DNA of 64,000 nucleotides from Myrica gale (lineage: Eukaryota; Streptophyta; Magnoliopsida; Fagales; Myricaceae), in the NCBI GenBank assembly GCA_963930655.1, contig OZ005601.1, positions 23,250,921 through 23,314,920 on the forward strand. The letters are read 5' to 3'. Each line of letters opens with the position of its first letter. Positions within the stretch are counted from its first letter, which is position 1. Under the pieces are notes generated by a model. That model saw only the letters and a list, made by a program, of their open reading frames with translations, did not search any database and was not told the origin of the DNA. The position numbers and the translations under genes were made by a program. This document shows, piece after piece, positions 1-12,100 of this stretch.

Positions 1-721
1 TCGAACAATTAAAGAAATGATTTAAAAAAATTAAAGAAAAATGATCGAACAATTAGACCCAACAGAAATAATTGGTCAAGACTACTTATATTCCAACATA
101 AAACATTTATGGGTTAATTTGGCTCAATAATTTGTGTTAGAGATCATAATATCATGGCTTGGAAGTTAAGTTTTCATTGACACGTGTGAGTTGTTCGACC
201 GAAGTTTTAATATCTTTTCTTGCTGCAAAGCTACGGGATGGGGAATGTCGAGTTCCTCTCCGCTCTATAGTATTGGAGAGCGGCCACTTTCTTTCGGGGA
301 TGCTGAACGGTAGCTTGGACCTTCTCTCTGGCCAAAACTTTTTTTTTCTAGGTAATGGGAGTGGGAGAAAGCAGTCAAGCTGTGTACACCGGACTTCAAA
401 CTCGGAATCAAGCCCTTCCCGAAGGAGAGGAGGTGTCAATCGAGCTACAAGCTCGATGGACGCTGGTGGCTCAAACTAATGCAAACCTTTTTACACAATT
501 TCAACTTGCTCTTGCATCGAGTTGATCTTCATGTATTGTATTTACTGCTTACGAAATCTCCACACTCCACTGCTGGCATGCCATTTTCTGCCCTACCACA
601 AAGTAGGAAAAACCTTGGAAGAAGGAGACAGACAAAGAATCCAAGCTAAAGTTCACCCAAGATAACAGTACGCAATAAACAAACACATAGGCATGTGTGT
701 GTACATATATATATATATATA
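1..721. other. intergenic DNA, no gene recognised
   Basis: I see no recognisable gene or named repeat here. Open frames of about 100 codons exist on both strands around 150-480 but resemble no family I know, and being open on both strands they look fortuitous. The stretch ends in an (AT)n run at about 699-721, which is the target site of the next element. Confidence 0.5.
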
Positions 722-1112
722 TGATGGACCATGAAATACTTGGCTTTCGGCAAGCCTGACCTCTCGAGGTCGGGCCCATTATCGCATGCTGAATATTGAG
801 TATCCGACCAAGAATAGGATCCTGACAGTCTCAGGACTCCTCTTAAATAGCCTACTTATCAGAGAACTCTCATAATGAAACTCTAGTACCTTAAGAAGTA
901 GTCTCCTAACAGGTATAAAAACTCTAGTACATATATAAAAACTAAGGTATTCTCCTCATTAGACCAATGCTCAATTATATCTTCAGAATAATCATCTTCT
1001 CTCTTAAACACTGACTTGGCCGTCGGAGACTTGATCTGAGGTCACCCCCCTCGGTGATTCTTGCAGGTTCATATTTGGCTTTTGAGCATTGTGGGAATTC
1101 TTGACATTATCA
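722..1112 (+). repeat. 5' LTR of the Gypsy-type element
   Basis: Starts TGATGGACCATGAAAT and ends ACATTATCA. It is matched by 2682-3043, which starts TGATGGGCCATGAAAT. It contains a TATA-like tataaaa stretch near 915. Confidence 0.85.
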
Positions 1113-1389
1113 GTTGGTGTCGTCTGTGAAAACTTTCTCGAACAAAAAGTCACCTTACAGACGATTTCTTCTTAGTTGTTGCACTCCAATGGCATTCGCT
1201 CCCAAAGATCAAAACGGTGTTGTTCAATCCGGTGTGGTCATTGGCAAGCCTCCCGTGGCAGACGTCTTGCTGGCCGCCATGGTTAGGAACGAGGCGAACA
1301 CTGCCGCCTTGCCCAGGAATTTGGAAAGCTTGCCTGCTTCACCAGCGGTTTCGCCCACCGGTCATATGCAAACCCGGTCCTCCGTCTTG

Positions 1390-1790
1390 CTTTCTCCCTC
1401 ATCTTGAAGGGGCCCGCACAACTGTGGTTCTCCAGCCTGCCACCTGGGTCTGTCGAAGACTTTGATACACTCATCGTCCTGTTCATCAGTTACTATGTTT
1501 CTAATAGAAAAACGAAGAATCTCTCTTCCTACCTGTTTGGCATCAAGCAAGTTCCTAGAGAGACTTTGCGAGCGTATATAGCCCGGTTTAACCATGAGGT
1601 TGTGCCATCTCACGTGCCACTGATGAGACTAAGCTCCTAGCCCTGACCGCCGACCTGCAGCATAGTGATTTCCTGAAGTACCTCCTCAAGAATAATATGA
1701 CTGACTTCGGAGAGGTAATGAGAAAGGCCCGAGAGCATATAGATTGCGAAGACATGTTCTCGGCTCAAGTCGGTCATTTCCAGCAGGAAT
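1390..1790 (+). pseudogene. gag remnant of the Gypsy-type element
   Basis: The translation contains a hallmark of the plant retrotransposon gag domain: AQLWFSSLPPGSVEDFDTL, followed by YVSNRKTK and ETLRAYIARFN. In the family this region is the capsid-like part of Gag. It is a broken fossil and no protease or reverse transcriptase follows it. Confidence 0.75.
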
Positions 1791-2219
1791 TTCCACAGTT
1801 GGAAAAGCGTGATCGAGAATCCGAGCATTCACGAACAAGAGATCAAGGAACCATAATTACCAGTGATAGGTAGAGAGGTACTACAATTCCAGGTTCAAGG
1901 CCAAAGAGTTTTGCTGTTGGTAATTTAGTTCTACGTGAAAACATGTCATCCATGACCGATCCAACTGAAGGGAAACTTCATGCCAATTGAGAAAGACCCT
2001 TACAGAGTGGTGGAGACCACCCGGCCAGCGACATACTGACTCGAGGTCTCGCACGGGAAGCGCCTCCCCCATCCATGTAACAACGCTCACTTGCCGAAAT
2101 ATTTTCAGAAGTTTGTTTAATGATTTCTACTTGTTTTATTATTTGAGACATTTTGATTATATTGTTTCCAGTTTTTGGTGAATACAGAAATAATTTTGCT
2201 CCTAGTTGGTTCAAGTGCA

Positions 2220-2560
2220 CAAGTCTCCACTCCCGAGTACCCTGTGCAGGCGTACCTGGGCATAGGTCAACTTGATCGCAAGTCTCCGAGTACCCTACGT
2301 CGGCTCATACCCGAGCAGAGGTCAACTCGAACCCAAGTCTCCTGCGTCGGCTTGTACCCGGGCAGAGGTCAACTCAATCGGTGCAAGTGTCCAATCTCGA
2401 GTACCCTGAGCAGGATCGTTCCTAGAACGAGGTCAACTCGATCGCATGTCTCCCGAGTACCCTGCACTTGCTCATACCCAGGTAGTGGTCAACTCGATCG
2501 CAAGTTTCCAGAGTACCTTGCTCCGGCTCGTACCCGAGCAGAGGTCAGGTTGATTGTAAA
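2220..2560 (+). repeat. tandem repeat, about six 55-60 bp units, in the Gypsy-type element
   Basis: Successive units share the sequence caagtctcc, gagtaccctg, a ggctcgtacccgagcag-like segment and aggtcaactcgatcg. The copies are imperfect. A shorter doublet built on cctagtaccctgca follows at about 2564-2614. Minisatellites inside the untranslated part of plant Gypsy elements are known; these are part of the element, not of the host. Confidence 0.8.
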
Positions 2561-2681
2561 TCAAGCCTAGTACCCTGCACCGGCTCGTACTCAAGCCTAG
2601 TACCCTGCACTGGTTCAGGTGGGCCTTCGCTTTTCTCGATTCTTTTATTGGCTTTTTCGATGTTGAAGAAGGGGAGATTAC

Positions 2682-3043
2682 TGATGGGCCATGAAATTCT
2701 CGGGCTTGGGCCCATTGCCGCACGACTAATATTGATTATCTGACCAAGAATAGGATTATGAGAGTCCCAAGACTTCTCCTAAACAACTTACTTATTCGAG
2801 AACTCTCCTAATAAAACTCTAGTACCTTAAGAAGTAGTCTCCTAACAGGACCACGACGCCGATACAGGTATTAAAACCTAGGTATTCTCCTCATTATACC
2901 AGAGCTCACTTTTGTCTTCAGAATACTCATCTTCTCTCTTAAACACTGACTTGGTCGTCGGAGACTTGATCCAAGGCCACCCCTCGATGATTTTTGCAAG
3001 TTCATTTTGCTTCTAAATATTGAGGTGATTCTTGATATCATCA
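2682..3043 (+). repeat. 3' LTR of the Gypsy-type element
   Basis: Homologous to 722-1112 over its whole length. It is preceded by a purine-rich tract and followed at once by the atata target duplication. Confidence 0.85.
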
Positions 3044-3048
3044 ATATA

Positions 3049-5489
3049 TATATATATATTATACCTACTGCTTTTAAGCTCTGATTTAATTTGAAGTTTG
3101 TTCTTTTGGCTGAGTTGCTCATTGGGTAAAATCAAACTGATAAAGCTATGATGATTATCTAGAGCAGGGACCAGTGACCCACCAGCTCGATCTGATCGCA
3201 GCTAATCTTTTATTTATCAGTTTAGGTGACAAGATTAGTCCCTAACTTTCATGAATGGACGGTTACCTAAAAACCAAAAAAGAAAAAGGGAAACTTGAAG
3301 AAATGATATAGAAAAAAGGAAGAATGATTACAAGGGAGGCCCCATCCGAGTACTTGACTATTCGGAAAGTCAGAATTGGCCGTTGGAAAGCTTATGGTTT
3401 CCCTTTTTTGTAATCCAACTTGCAGATTTATTTTGTATTTGTCTCCACTAAATGACTAAACATCTTGGTGAAAGAAACATATTTGTCCAGAGCAATATAT
3501 ATTAATGGGTAAGTGGATTACAACTAACAAAGTATTCATGGCAGATCTTATTGCCAATACTAAAAGGTTTTCTGAAGTGAATGATCATTTGCCCCCGAAA
3601 CAACTATAAAAGTCTCTTACGTTTTACATCTTTGGTCAATTTTTCGAACCCCAAGTTATAGAGTTCTGTCTTTCGGCCTGTTTTTATTTTTTATTTTTTG
3701 AAAGCGATCGATTTTAGGTCGTTTTCAGAAGTGCTGGAATCACTTGCTCTCTCAAGACAGTAGTCAATTGGATGGCTTCGAAAAGATAGGTTGACCCACT
3801 AAATGAAAAAACAAAGAGTGGCAAGTAAACGTCGCTGTTGGAGATGGCAGTTTGTGTGGGAGAGTGGGTCAAAAATTTGGCTTAGGCAAGCTACATGGGC
3901 ATGGCTGAGATCAACTTCAGCTTCAATGAATCTGTAAAGCTCCTGTCAATAAAAAAAGTAATATCGATGATAGTTTGCATGTCCGGTATACCATACTTTT
4001 CAATACCATATTGAAACGATTGTAAAAATTGATAATATATTATGTAAAATAAAATATATAGTATGTTACATTCGGTCTACTGTACTTTCCGATCGATCAG
4101 AATTTGCAAAATGTGGATCTAATTAGCTATCAAAATACGTATAGTATTATAGTCTAGAAGTGTTTTGCCCTTTTAATTTCCGAATAGATAGATGCTCAAT
4201 TTTGTGTGTGGTCAAAGTCGATCTGACATAGCATAGAAGGCATTGCTTAAACGACTTGCCAATTTCGTGTCAGGTCGAAGTCGATCTGAGGCCAGTCAAA
4301 ACCCTAAAATGGAGAGATGCATGTGGCTTGTTTCTCGATCGTGAGGTAGAACTTTATGAAACTTTAACCTAATTCATGATAAACTAACATGGTTTTGCTT
4401 GCAATTTCCTCTTCTTCTTTTTTCCGGTAAATCTGGCGAGTCACCTTCAAGTGAATGATGAATATCAAGAGGAAGTACATCAACTTGTTTTTCCAACGCT
4501 TTTATCACGTTAGCTACAATTCTCGACACAGAAGTTATTTTCGAGTTAGCGATCTGCTTGAAAACATACAAAACCCACCAATGTCAAAACCCTATACATG
4601 ACCAAAACCCTTAGACACTAACTTCTTTCGCTAAGTCTCTTTGTGGTTAGAGGGATTACCACCCTAAGGTGAAGGCGAAAGCATTAGTTGGGTTCATACT
4701 AGTACTCCAATACTTCTGGATAAAACTCCAAGTTCCTATTCCTGAGTCGAGAAACTGAACGAAATATCGCTCGCTTATGTGTCCAATAATTCTGGATACG
4801 CTAGGGCTGCTAAAAGTTCATGCAATGCTCCCAACTCTGGAGATTCGGAGAAGGCTCCTCAAGTTGTTTGTGAAGTACCCTTTCATGATAAGTATCATTG
4901 CGTCTGCATCTTAACTTGCTATCACTTTCTTTGTTGCCCCGGAATATTTAACGAGGCTATCACACCGCTTCTTTCTTTTTGACTGATCCTTTGGCCATCT
5001 TCCACAGACCCACAGAAAGTAGTGCTAAGAGATTCCAAAGTCACTTTCTTGTTCCACGATTGCTCCAAACAATACATAAAGGCATCAGAAAAGAATACGT
5101 ACAAAAGTATAAGAAGTTACGCCTAACTTTGTAGGATAAATACACATAACAAAGATCAACGTTCTCTTGATATTTGTAAATAGTGTGTTAAAAATTGTTG
5201 GAATTTATAAAAAGTTATTAGAATTGATAAAAAAGTATTGAAATTGATGAAAAAATGATCGTGAAAGTTTTTAAAAACGTTTCGAAAACAATCCATATTT
5301 TTCTCTTCCCGTTATTCCAAGCCCGAATTAAACCTTGGTCTAGGAATGAAAATTTGAACAAAAAGCAAACTCATGAAGAAGTTAAGACGAGGCCTTTTGA
5401 TCCCATCCCGCAGGGCTGAGGTCCAGTTGAGACTTGTATTCTTGTAAGGTAGAAGACTTTTTGTTATAACCCATATATTTTTTACGTTA
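3049..5489. other. intergenic DNA, nothing recognised
   Basis: I read both strands and see no protein family, LTR or inverted-repeat element. The only open frames are short (60-67 codons) and resemble nothing known. Composition is AT-rich throughout. Confidence 0.5.
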
Positions 5490-5840
5490 GTGGCCCAAAA
5501 GGTTATTAACCGAAGAACCTTGGGCCAGGACCGGCCCAGTAATCAAGAAGTCCCAAGAAGGAAAAGTGCGGATAAACTTGCTCTGGCAACGTGTCACGCT
5601 CTTGCGGGTAAACTTCCGCTGTCAACGTGTCACGCCCTGGAGAGTTTCAGCCACGAACCAAGCAAGACTGCCCACCTGGTACACAACGTGTCCATATATA
5701 CAGAGCTAACCTGTGTCGTCTGGATAAGCTTTGGGGACACCCTAACTGTCTAAGATATTTTCTACAAGACTTGCACAGAGATTGATCAGGGGAAGAAAGT
5801 CACATCTTTGGTGAAGCCCTACAAGATGAACACATCAAAA
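5490..5840 (+). other. possible upstream part of the duplicated-exon gene
   Basis: An open frame of 87 codons (5490-5753) follows a splice-acceptor-like ttttacgttag. It contains a 37-bp imperfect tandem doublet (about 5572-5645, gcaacgtgtcacgc-like). A second stretch in the right phase (5754-5840, about 29 codons, ending ...MNTSK) runs up to the GTATAC donor at 5841 and could be the preceding exon. A stop separates the two stretches. It could also be promoter or transposon sequence. Confidence 0.3.
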
Positions 5841-6497
5841 GTATACAATCGAACCTTTCGTTATTCCATACCATTTTAGCAAATCTGAATAACACTCTTA
5901 TCAATTTTTTCCCCTCTTGTAGGGAACTGAAGAGGTTAAAGAACAAGGTGCAATAGAAACCAAGGTGGAGACACAGGATCATCGGTCACCGGCTGGGGAA
6001 GACAAAGAACCAAATACAGAGAATGTGACGGTGGTTCATCTGACTCGTGACAAGGGACGCTCCAGCGTTGGAGGTGGCGCAATGGCCGGCACAGCTGCGG
6101 CAGCGGCAAATACCCTTCGGTCCGCTAAGGACGCTATTTTCGACGGTGGGAAAGAGTCGAAAGACGACGTATGCAATCGAACCTTTCGTTATTCCATACC
6201 ATTTTAGCAAATCTGAATAACACTCTTTATCAATTTTTTCCCCTCTTGTAGGGAACTGAAGAGGTTAACGAACAAGGTGCAATAGAAACCAAGGTGGAGA
6301 CACAGGATCATCGGTCACCGGCTGGGGAAGACAAAGAACCAAATACAGAGAATGTGACGGTGGTTCATCTGACTCGTGACAAGGGACGCTCCAGCGTTGG
6401 AGGTGGCGCAATGGCCGGCACAGCTGCGGCAGCGGTAAATACCCTTCGGTCCGCTAAGGACGCTATTTTCGACGGTGGGAAAGAGTCGAAAGACGAC
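5841..6497 (+). repeat. tandem duplication of an intron-exon unit (about 328 bp x 2)
   Basis: Unit 1 is 5841-6168 and unit 2 is 6169-6497. They differ at only a few positions, for example one extra t in the intron, AAA to AAC in the sixth codon and GCA to GTA in the alanine tract. The near-identity implies a recent duplication. The breakpoint falls precisely at the exon end, so both copies keep a usable donor and acceptor. Confidence 0.9.
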
Positions 6498-6509
6498 GTC
6501 AAAAAATGA
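5841..6509 (+). CDS. 3' exons of a small hydrophilic protein, exon duplicated in tandem
   Basis: Two nearly identical units follow each other. Each has an intron of about 82 bp (GTATACAATC... and GTATGCAATC..., both ending TCTTGTAG) and an exon beginning GGAACTGAAGAGG. Exon 1 (5923-6168) is exactly 82 codons and phase 0 at both ends. Exon 2 (6252-6509) is the same reading frame plus VKK and a TGA stop. The peptide is charged (KVETQDHRSPAGEDKEP) and then has VVHLTRDKGRSSVGGGAMAG and an alanine-rich stretch ending SAKDAIF. No transmembrane segment is visible. The look is that of a late-embryogenesis-abundant-like hydrophilic protein, but I do not recognise the family. The first exon(s) and start codon are not established. 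Because the exon is symmetrical in phase, the duplicated form could still be spliced and translated. Confidence 0.45.
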
Positions 6510-6850
6510 GACTATCAGCAAGAAATTGAAATAAATCAGCAATGTTCAGCCGCTTACTGGGTTGCGAATGTTCTTTAGTGGAGACGAGAAACAAAGAAAA
6601 GAAGAGTTTGAATACCTTGTGTTGGCTTGAAGGTCTGCTTATTACCATCATTAATTGTTATTAGTTTTGATATGGACATCTTTTGAGGGAAAGGTTTGGT
6701 CAATGGAGTCTACCCATTAGCTTTGTCCAATTCTAGTCCAATAAATGATGAGTTATTAGTATTTTAACGCATTTATTTGAGTAAAGTTTAGAATATCCCT
6801 GCTTAATGGTTCGTAGATTCCTCTCAACCACAAGTTTATGATTAGCATAC
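6510..6850. other. 3' flank, no gene recognised
   Basis: AT-rich sequence between the duplicated-exon gene (plus strand) and the last recognisable LEUNIG exon (minus strand). It may hold the 3' untranslated region of the former and an intron of the latter. Nothing specific is visible. Confidence 0.4.
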
Positions 6851-7041
6851 CAGTAGATTACAAGAAGACGCAAAGCCTCCCTTCCCCTCAGGACCATATA
6901 TCATTAAGCTTTTGGGCACACTGTTAACTTGCTGGATACTGCTTGCTGTTCTTATTCCATCACCAGGTGTGTCAGTGTTTGTTGATGCTGGAGAACTAGG
7001 TGAAGGGCCAATCGTATTTCCTGTACAAGTGCTGTTAGCAG

Positions 7042-7599
7042 TGTTAGAATTATGTGCCCTCGATAACTAAATTGATTAATTCGATTCTAATATCTCATAT
7101 GGAATATAGTATGGTGGAAGGAATTAATTGTATGTAAAAGGGGCATATTTGCAATAATCTTAAATTTCAGGGGTCAATTACAATATGTTGATGGACTTGA
7201 TTGTAATTAGTAGAAGCCCTACTTGTATTAGAAGAAGAGTTCTTCAGTGTTATCCTACGGCTGGAATTTGAGATCCCTAAGGATCCTATGTCTCATGCTC
7301 TTTCTAGGGTTTTTCAAGGCCTATAAATATAATTGTTATATTCAAGGGGTTTGCCATCAGAAACTATTAGGGAAATCCCAATAACGAAAGAGTGACATAA
7401 ATCCCTTAGGAGGCAACACATCTGAGTTATTCTGAATTGCTGGAGCTTTGGATTGGATCGTAAAGCGGCTTAAGGTTTGTAGATTCCTAAATTCCTGTGT
7501 CAGGTGTGAAATCGAATCCGAAATTGTAATTATAAATCCTGGATGATGTTTTGTTGAAAACATGTTTGTTTATAGTTTAATTCCGCATATAAACTATCA
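7042..7599 (+). repeat. 5' LTR of Copia element 1
   Basis: Begins TGTTAGAATTATGTGCC and ends TAAACTATCA. A TATA-like ggcctataaatata occurs near 7320. It is nearly identical to 13870-14433. Confidence 0.95.
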
Positions 7600-7600
7600 G

Positions 7601-7612
7601 TGGTATCAGAGC
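7601..7612 (+). promoter_or_regulatory. primer-binding site of Copia element 1
   Basis: TGGTATCAGAGC, complementary to the 3' end of plant initiator Met tRNA, one base after the LTR end. This is the usual Copia minus-strand primer site. Confidence 0.9.
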
Positions 7613-7859
7613 ATTAGGTTCACATGATTGCAATTGTTGGATTATATGAACTTTGCTGAATTTTGATTGAGAATCAAAAACCCAAGTTTTTTTTACAGTT
7701 TACTATCTACGTGAAAGAGAAAAATTTGTTTTTCTGTATATGCGTATTTGATATGCTGAATTTTTCCGTATTGATTTAATTCAACAGTGAATGCATGTTA
7801 TTTGCGGTATTGTCAAAATTTTATTTTTACGATAACATGTTCGTACATAAAAAAAAAAA

Positions 7860-8500
7860 AACTAGTGTGGCCGGCGGCCATAGGACGACAGCCCCGCACC
7901 ACAGGCCGGAGATGCGTCCGGTGGGACCGGAGCAACCTCCTGACCGGAACAGGTGGAGGTCCGGCGGCCATAAGGCCGTGGACCACCACCAGCACACCCG
8001 TGTGAGACACGGGTGTGGAAGGGCTTTTTAGCCCCAAACGGCGGCCAGGCACGAGCAGGTATGCCGCGCTGTGGCCACCAATGGCAAGGCCGGCCAACGT
8101 CCGGCCTAGGGCTGGCCGGACGTGGCCAGCAGACGAGGCCAGCGGCCAGCTGGCCGCTGGCGTTCCCTGCTTACCCAGGGGCCACGAGCGGCGCCCAGGG
8201 ATGAGATCCCTGGGTCGCCGGCTTGGGCCAAACGGGTAGGGCATGTTTTGCCCTACCCGGTTCAGTAGCCCAGCCCAAAAGTTGGGCTGGGTCGATTTAA
8301 AAAAAAAAAAAGGAAAAGTGGGCTGTTCCCACGGGCTAGGGCCACGGGTTGGACCCGGGCCCGTAGCCCAGCCCAGGTCCAGGTTAGACCCGGACCATGA
8401 CAGGATCTGGTCCGGGTATGACCCGGACCGTTACCCATTACCGGCCGGTTAGACCCGGACCGGTGGTCAACGGGTCAGACCGGTTTGACCGTTGACCAAA
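7860..8500 (+). other. GC-rich block in the leader of Copia element 1
   Basis: Between the primer site and gag lies a block unlike its AT-rich surroundings, rich in ccggcc, gggcc and acccggacc motifs and bounded by poly-A-like runs (about 7850-7860, 8299-8311 and 8506-8519). Open frames on both strands here are by-products of GC content. The block may be leader RNA with strong secondary structure, or foreign sequence picked up by the element. Confidence 0.7.
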
Positions 8501-9134
8501 TTTTTTTAAAAAAAAAAAATTGGAAATTTGTTTTCCAATTTTTGGTGCTAAATAGGATTAATTATAATAATTTTTTCTATGGTCTCTATTATCAATAAAT
8601 AGAAGTTTTACTTGATTAAAATTGGTTGAAGCCAAAATGGATAAAACCGATTTTAATTTTGTAAAATTTTCTTGTTTATCTCTTGGGAAGATAAGTGTCT
8701 ACATCTTAGTAGGAGTGTCTTCTAAAATAGTGACATAACTCACAAGTATTTGGAACACACTTAGATAATGGAATGCACAAACCAAATAAACGCTAGTGCT
8801 AAAATAGTAAAAGACGTGTTTATTTAGGTAGGCCAAAAGTAAATCGAGAATCACAAATATTTTTAAAATATTTTGCATATGATGTAAATTTTGATGAATA
8901 GTAGCTATTCGCCTTTACAAGATGTGTACAATGAGTACCAAAATGGATTTGTTGTTGCATGTAAGGTAGAGGTTCTCGATACCCATTTAGAATATTATAA
9001 ATATAAATGTTATATTTTTCATTATTGTGATATATGTGATATATCTGTTTATTGTTCGGATGGGTGGTACCATTAGTTATTCAAAAACCTGAATCTAATG
9101 GAATTATATATGTGAATGATTTTGCAGATTCAAA

Positions 9135-12100
9135 ATGACTTTTAATCCTTTGGCTAGGATTCTGGATGACAATCGGTTGACAGGACCGAATTATGTTGAT
9201 TGGAAGAGAAATCTTATGATTGTTCTCTCAGCCGATAAGATCGGTTATGTTCTAACCTCTGAGACACCTGAGCTTGCCCTGGACAATGCCACTGAGGAAG
9301 AAAAGAAAGTCTTTAACAAGTGGCATGATGATGATAATATAGCAAAGTGTTATATTATAGCTTCAATCTCTAATGTTTTGCAGAAAGATTGTGAGGGTAT
9401 AGCTACAGCTGCAGGCACTATGTTGCATCTCCAAGAAATGTTCGGAGAGCAGAGCAGATCTGCTAGGCAGACTGCTATGAAGAATCTGATGTCCACCAAA
9501 ATGGTGGAAGGGAGCCCAGTTCGGGATCATGTCTTGAAGATGATTTCTTTCATCAACGAACTGGATTTTTTGGGAGCTGAGATGGATAGTGACACAAAAG
9601 TTGATGCCATACTTTCATCTCTACCTGATTCTTTCAATCAGTTTGTCCTTAATTACAATATGAACAAGATGAGTGTGACATTGTCAGAGCTGCTCAATAT
9701 GTTGCTGTCAGCTCAAGATCTCATCAAGAAGGACAAACTTACTGTGATGGTCACAGAGAAATCTAATGCCTCTATGAATCTGAAACCCAAGTTTAAGAAA
9801 TTCAAGAAAAATAATAAGGGGTTTCAGGCAGCAAAGAATGTTCAAGGTGGACAAGGAAACAAAGGAGGTGACAAGAACAAAGGCAAAGAAAATTGTTTCC
9901 ATTGCGGCAAGCCCGGTCACTGGAAGAGAAATTGCCGAGTTTACTTGGCTTCTCTTAAAAAGGGCAAACCTTCTGAAGGTGTGTCTAATATGCTTGTAAT
10001 TGAATTGAATTTAATGGATGATCCATTTAATTCATGGTGTGTGGATTCTGGTTCTACAACTCACATCTGCAATATGTTGCAGGGGTTTAAGGAGACCAGA
10101 AAGTTCCATGAAGGGGAGCTGATCCTTAAGATGGGGACGAGTGCAACTGTTGCAGCGACTGCCATCGGAGTGTTTAGTTTAGAATTATCGAATAATAGAA
10201 TTTTGATTCTAGAAGATTGTCTTTATGTTCCAGAAGTACGTAGAAATTTGATTTCTGTTTCGAAACTTGTTTTATCTGGATACTCGTTTCTTTTCAATTC
10301 AAAACTTGTTATAAAGTTTCAAAATAAATTTGTTGCTTCTGTAATTATTTGTGATGGTCTTTATCTTTTAAATGTTGATAATTCTTTGAATAATGTTGAG
10401 AATGATGATTCCAGTGTGTTATCCCTTAAAAGGAAGAGGAATGTTAATTCAACCTACTTATGACATCTAAGACTTGATCATGCCAATATTGATAGGATCA
10501 ATAGATTGGTAAGGGATGAGCCATTACAATTTCTAAAAATTGAGCCCTATCCAATCTGTGAGCCCTGCTTGCAAGGAAAGATGATCAAAAGTCCTTTTAC
10601 AGGAAAAGGAATAAGAGCCACAGAAGTATTAGGATTAATACATACTGATGTTTGTGGTCCCTTCAACCACATGGCAAGAGAAGGTTTCTCTTATTTCATT
10701 ACTTTCATTGATGATTATTCCAGGTATGGTTATCTATACCTGATGAAGCATAAATCGGAATCTTTTGAAAAGTTCAAGGAATTCCACAATGAAGTTGAGA
10801 AGCAGATTGGAAAGTCCATTAAAATGATTCGCTCCGATCGGGGAGGCGAATACCTCTTGGATGATTTTAAAGTTTATCTTAAAGATAATGAAATCATATC
10901 TCAACTCACACCACCAGGCACACCACAACATAATGGTGTTGCAGAAAGAAGGAATAGAACCCTATTGGATATGGTTCGTTCCATGATGAGCATATCTGAG
11001 TTGCCCATATCATTTTGGGGACATACTTTGGAGACCGCTGTTTACTTGTTAAACAGGATCCCTACAAAATCAGTTCCTAATACCCCATATGAGTTATGGA
11101 CTGGCAAGAAGCCAAGTCTTAGTCATTTTAAGATATGAGGTTGTCCAGCTCACGTTAAAAGGTTTAATGTGGATAAACTGGGATCAAGGACTGATAGATG
11201 TCTATTTGTAGGCTATCCCAAAATGACTACTGGTTTCTACTTTTATAATCCTAATGAAAACAAAGTGTTTGTTAGCAGAAATGCTACTTTTCTTGAAGAG
11301 GATTATAGTTTGAATGAAACCGAGAGTAGAGTTGCTCTTGATGAGCAAAGAGATAGTACAGTGACTGTGCAGAACGAGAACAATGAGGATCAAGTGGTTG
11401 CTCCCACTGATCAAAGTGAACCTGTTGAGACACAGGAGCCTCGTCGTAGTAAAAGGATTATAAGACCTCCAGTAAAATTCAATTTGTTAAATGAGATTTA
11501 CCAAATGGAATCTGAGGGACTGGAGATTAATCCTTGTGATTATACAGAGGCTGTTAATGACAAAGATGCTGAGCATTGGCATGTGGTCATGGAATCAGAG
11601 ATGGACTCCATGTTTTCCAACAAGGTATGGACCTTGGTAGACAAACCAGAAGGCATTAAACCTATAGGTTGCAAATGGGTCTACAAAAGGATACTTGGAC
11701 CAACAGGAAAGGTAGAGACCTTTAAAGCTAGGCTGGTGGCAAAAGGGTATACTCAAAAGGCTGGTATTGATTATGAGGAAGCCTTTTCACCTGTAGCCAT
11801 GCTAAAGTCCATAAGGATTCTATTAGCGATTGCGGCATACTATGATAATGAGATATGGCAGATGGATGTGAAAACCACATTTTTGAATGGGTATATCCAT
11901 GAAGAAATTTATATGGACCAGCCAGAAGGTTTCATATCTCGGAAAAATGAATCGAAAGTATGCAAATTGGAGAAATCCATTTATGGCCTAAAACAAGCAT
12001 CACGTTGTTGGAACATCCGTTTTGACGAGTCAATCAAAATGTTTGGTTTCTCACAAAACATGGATGAACCTTGTGTCTACAAGAAGGTTAGTGGGAGTGC

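Larger units (their letters stand above)
722..3043 (+). mobile_element. Gypsy-type LTR element, short, non-autonomous, decayed
   Basis: Two related terminal repeats (722-1112 and 2682-3043) both begin with TGAT and end with TCA. They are flanked by a perfect 5-bp target duplication, atata, at 717-721 and 3044-3048, inside an (AT)n tract. Directly after the first LTR lies a primer-binding-like stretch resembling the TTGGCGCCGTCTG seen after many plant Gypsy LTRs. A purine-rich tract (about 2665-2680) precedes the second LTR. The interior of about 1.6 kb holds gag remnants and a tandem-repeat block; no pol was recognised. It is broken, with several breaks. The LTRs differ by roughly 15 percent by eye, suggesting an insertion several million years old, the oldest of the three LTR elements here. 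Confidence 0.85.

Noticed and set aside
159-479. 106-codon plus-strand frame with a 95-codon overlapping minus frame
   Set aside because: Both strands are open, no known motif is seen and no splice context is evident; it could not be supported as a gene.
2220-2560. Possible CRISPR-like array
   Set aside because: Units are contiguous and diverged with no conserved repeat separated by unique spacers, and the context is a plant retroelement.
2175-2570. 131-codon plus-strand frame
   Set aside because: It is the translation of the 55-60 bp tandem repeats in the Gypsy-type element, not a gene.
7601-7612. tRNA-like match (TGGTATCAGAGC)
   Set aside because: This and the matches at 19560-19571 and 47691-47702 are primer-binding sites complementary to initiator Met tRNA; no cloverleaf surrounds them. 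I saw no convincing tRNA gene elsewhere.
7813-8244. 143-codon minus-strand open frame in the GC-rich block
   Set aside because: Other frames there are also open and the content is Gly/Pro/Arg-rich with no motif. It lies in the untranslated leader of Copia element 1, so GC composition explains it.
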